From UBA9547 sp044349205 (lineage in GTDB: Bacteria; Bacteroidota; Bacteroidia; Cytophagales; UBA9547), in assembly GCA_044349205.1 (NCBI GenBank), contig JBIKRJ010000004.1, forward strand, positions 1 to 33,889: 33,889 bases of DNA. Reading direction: 5' to 3'. Under the pieces are notes generated by a model. The model worked only from the letters and a program-made list of their open reading frames with translations. It had not been told where the DNA came from and ran no database searches. The position numbers and the translations under genes are program-made. How positions within the stretch are numbered: position 1 is the first letter of the stretch; every line of letters begins with the position of its first letter. Of the stretch, positions 31,403 to 33,889 are shown piece after piece.

Positions 31403-33085
31403 ATGTTTGTGAGAAGGCTGTCTTCTATTTTTAGTTTCGTAGCGGTTTCAATTTTATTTTTTTCTTCCTGTAAGTTCAACAGAGACGATTTTAAAGATTT
31501 AAAATTGGCCAAATACAGCCCTGAGTGGGGTTTGTCTTTGATTAAATCTGATATCTATTTGAGCAGTGCGCTGAACAAGATTAATTCAGAATCTTCGCAA
31601 TTTGAAGCCACTGTGGATAATGGCGTGCTCACCCTCAACTACTTCGACACTGTAGATATTGCCAAAGGGGAAGATTTTTTCAAATCTTTGAACAATTACA
31701 GCACCGGCAGCGGACTTGAAGTTGGCCAGAGTTTTGTAAATGTAGTTTCAGCTTTACCATTGAACATTGAACAAAACTCTAATTACAGCACTTCTGGCAA
31801 TATTCCGTTGGTGATAGACCTAGTGAGTACGTATTCAAGATTAAAAGTAAAATCGGGACTTTTGAAAATAACTGGGTTGTCGCAAGTGAAGCACGACATT
31901 TCCTTCGATGTAGAATTCACAACCGTTACAAAAGGAGGCAGCAATTTGAAAAGAAGGCTGAAATTCATTTACGATGGAAACGACCCCGTTGTGGCAACTG
32001 TCGAGGACGAAGACATGGCGGGCTACACCATTACCCCTTCCAGTGTTGGAAGTTCAGAAATTCCGTTTACCATAAAAAATGTAAGCATTAAACGCCTTAA
32101 CAACGATATTATTTCAGGTAACAATGTAAATGCTGCCGATTCACTGAAGTTTGTTTTGTCTTTCCAAAATTTGATGATCGACGAAGCCGACGTGCAAAAC
32201 ATTACCTTCATATCCAGCATTCCGGCCGACGACGATGGAAAAATAAACATCAGTATTTTTAATAACTCGCTGAACAAAGGAAATGTTTTCATTAAAGATC
32301 CTTCCATTCGAACAACAGCGCTGAACGAACTACCACTCAAGGCCTCTATCGGAATTGATAGCCTTTCGCTGAGTTATGCCCAACTTCCTACAAAAAATAT
32401 CCAAAATTTTACATCGCCCAGCACCACCATTCCGGGCAACTTGACCATAAACGCCAGCAACACTTCAAACCCTGAAACATTTATTGTTGACGGTAGTACT
32501 GTACAAAATCCATTTGAAAAAACACCCAATAAACTTTCCGTAAAATTTAACAATATTACACTATCAAGCCCTGCCAATCAAATTGTTACGGTAAAAACTT
32601 CACAAAGAGTGCGCATGTTTGTGAAAGTAAAACTACCCCTGGAAGGATACGCCAATGACATTGCGATATCAGACACCAATTTGATAGATGCTATGCCCAA
32701 AGCAGGAGTATTACAAAACTTAGAATTGTCAATTTTCTCCGACAATCAGTACCCTTTCGACCTTGGCTTTAGAGCTTATTTTCTCGACACAAACAAAACG
32801 GTTTTGTTCACCTTGCCCAGAATGACTGAAAGTAATTTGGTGATTTCTTCCAACACTCTGAATTACAAAAAAACTTTTTCTCTTTCGAAAAGCGAATACG
32901 AACAGTCGGGACTTGAAAGGGCTTCCAAGGTAGTGCTCGAAGGCGTTTTCAACACCCAAAAACCAAACCAAACCATTGTTAAAATAAGCAAAGACCAGTT
33001 TTGCCGAATACAAATAGCCGCCAAAGCCAAAACCACCATCGACTTGGGGAATACAGACCAAATTTTGAACGAAAACAATCCTTGA
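31403..33085 (+). CDS. Large beta-rich lipoprotein of unknown function
   Basis: 560 residues from the ATG at 31403; the frame opens earlier at 31304, but that part lies across the promoter. The signal ends SILFFSSC, so Cys is the lipidated residue at about position 20. The mature protein is nearly all beta strand, rich in Ser, Asn and Thr, with repeating stretches such as FDVEFTTVTKGGSNLKRRL, LKFVLSFQNLMIDEADVQN and VKVKLPLEGYANDIAISDTN. No enzyme motif is seen. The start KLAKYSPEWGLSLIKSDIYL is shared with other Bacteroidota surface lipoproteins that I cannot name. The DUF5723-like gene follows after 22 nt, so an outer-membrane partnership is plausible. Confidence 0.8.
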   Translation: MFVRRLSSIFSFVAVSILFFSSCKFNRDDFKDLKLAKYSPEWGLSLIKSDIYLSSALNKINSESSQFEATVDNGVLTLNYFDTVDIAKGEDFFKSLNNYSTGSGLEVGQSFVNVVSALPLNIEQNSNYSTSGNIPLVIDLVSTYSRLKVKSGLLKITGLSQVKHDISFDVEFTTVTKGGSNLKRRLKFIYDGNDPVVATVEDEDMAGYTITPSSVGSSEIPFTIKNVSIKRLNNDIISGNNVNAADSLKFVLSFQNLMIDEADVQNITFISSIPADDDGKINISIFNNSLNKGNVFIKDPSIRTTALNELPLKASIGIDSLSLSYAQLPTKNIQNFTSPSTTIPGNLTINASNTSNPETFIVDGSTVQNPFEKTPNKLSVKFNNITLSSPANQIVTVKTSQRVRMFVKVKLPLEGYANDIAISDTNLIDAMPKAGVLQNLELSIFSDNQYPFDLGFRAYFLDTNKTVLFTLPRMTESNLVISSNTLNYKKTFSLSKSEYEQSGLERASKVVLEGVFNTQKPNQTIVKISKDQFCRIQIAAKAKTTIDLGNTDQILNENNP

Positions 33086-33107
33086 CATTGACTTTTTAGA
33101 TTAAAAC

Positions 33108-33889
33108 GTGAAGAAGAGCTCATTTTTTATCCTATTGGCAATCTTGCTCAAAAGCCAAATTGGCCAGGCGCAGCTGAGCGAATGGACCATGTACAACATG
33201 GAACCTGTTTTTCAGTCAATCTATTTCAACCCTGCCGCAAAACCCTTGAATAACGTAAGTATTGGATTGCCGGCACTTTCTTCAATTGGTTTAGATTTTA
33301 GAAATACCGGTTTTAAAGTGGGCGATTTGATAAAAGAGGAAATTGACCCCGGCGCTGCAATAAAGTCGATGAATAAAGATAATTTCCTGAATCAGACTTT
33401 TTCTTACGATTTGTTTCACCTTAGGCTCAAGGCAAGAAAAACCTATGTAGGTTTTTATGTTCAGGACAATCTAAACTTTTTGCATTCTTACCCAAAGCAG
33501 TTTTATGAGCTCATTTGGTTTGGAAATGGAAACCTAAACGGCCAAACCCTAAACTTGAAAAATCTTTCTTACGACTTGAATTATTACAGGACTTTTGGTT
33601 TGCACCTAAGCCACGAATTCAAAAAACTGAGAATTGGAACCAATTTGAAATACCTGACTGGGTTTGCCAATGCTTACACCAAAATCAATAATTTGGATCT
33701 TAGTTTCACGGATCGCTACGAGATTTCTAGTAATGCCGATGCCTCTTTTTACACAGCAGGATTTATCCCCAACGATTCGACCACTAGTATTCTCGATGAC
33801 CAATCGAACATATTGAAATACCAAACATTTAGAAATCCCAATAAAGGTTGGGGGTTAGACCTAGGAGCCCACTACAAAATAAACAGCAA
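33108..33889 (+). CDS. DUF5723-like outer-membrane protein, N-terminal part, GTG start
   Basis: 260 codons are open to the right edge with no stop. The start is GTG at 33108 (GTG AAG AAG AGC), giving a signal peptide MKKSSFFILLAILLKSQIGQ; later ATGs would fall behind the cleavage site. The beginning of the mature part (PVFQSIYFNPAAKP, VSIGLPALSSIGLDFRNTGF) is the conserved opening of DUF5723 proteins, and alternating strands such as TYVGFYVQDNLNFLHSY and LRIGTNLKYLTGFANAYT look like an outer-membrane beta barrel. The family has no known function. It follows the lipoprotein gene by 22 nt. Confidence 0.82.
   Translation, partial: MKKSSFFILLAILLKSQIGQAQLSEWTMYNMEPVFQSIYFNPAAKPLNNVSIGLPALSSIGLDFRNTGFKVGDLIKEEIDPGAAIKSMNKDNFLNQTFSYDLFHLRLKARKTYVGFYVQDNLNFLHSYPKQFYELIWFGNGNLNGQTLNLKNLSYDLNYYRTFGLHLSHEFKKLRIGTNLKYLTGFANAYTKINNLDLSFTDRYEISSNADASFYTAGFIPNDSTTSILDDQSNILKYQTFRNPNKGWGLDLGAHYKINS

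Noticed and set aside
1..33889. CRISPR arrays, tRNA/rRNA genes, insertion sequences, prophage or attachment sites
   Set aside because: No spaced direct repeats, cloverleaf sequences, transposase or integrase motifs, or terminal inverted repeats were seen; gene content and spacing are those of a core chromosome region.

Overview
The window looks like chromosomal DNA from a member of the Bacteroidota, probably Cytophagales or a relative; the rank below phylum is inference. The evidence is a NagB-PIG-L fusion, a type III glutamine synthetase, DUF5723-like and WG-repeat proteins, a Reg_prop sensor, a yajC-ybbR-coaE operon, start sites without Shine-Dalgarno sequences, and several matches to the Bacteroidota promoter pattern (TTTG or TTG, about 19-21 nt, TAnnTTTG). 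The DNA is moderately AT-rich. I saw no insertion sequence, prophage, CRISPR array, tRNA or rRNA.

Layout. 1-1480 (minus): a secreted protein of unknown function followed, with a 4-nt overlap, by a propeller-type sensor that runs off the left edge. 1694-5778: hpf, a sugar N-acetyltransferase, the convergent NagB-PIG-L fusion, an RRM RNA-binding protein and a small SET-domain protein. 5957-9830 (plus): an Fe-S membrane oxidoreductase, then cdsA-maf-prfB, with prfB read through a programmed +1 frameshift. 9834-10331 (minus): a coiled-coil lipoprotein with a histidine ladder. 10475-18791 (plus): topA, two glycosyltransferases and asnB in a tightly overlapping run, then glnN. 18838-20968 (minus): mnmA and a membrane pentapeptide-repeat protein. 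21086-23739 (plus): a catalytically degenerate TrpF-like barrel and a WG-repeat protein. 23736-25086 (minus): the remains of a PAS-domain histidine kinase. 25244-25399 (minus): a candidate structured RNA ending in a strong terminator. 25485-28336 (minus): nnr-rodA. 28391-30023 (plus): yajC-ybbR-coaE. 30012-31319 (minus): a DNA photolyase. 31403-33889 (plus): a lipoprotein and a DUF5723-like outer-membrane protein cut by the right edge.

Most genes are housekeeping: translation (hpf, prfB, mnmA), topology and repair (topA, photolyase), envelope synthesis (cdsA, rodA, glycosyltransferases), nitrogen assimilation (glnN, asnB) and cofactor upkeep (coaE, nnr). The least explained items are the hairpin-rich RNA candidate beside rodA, the His-ladder lipoprotein, the TrpF-like protein without its catalytic residues, the terminator of nagB that lies inside the coding sequence of its convergent neighbour, and the decayed kinase. 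At least five intact genes appear to start at GTG or TTG.
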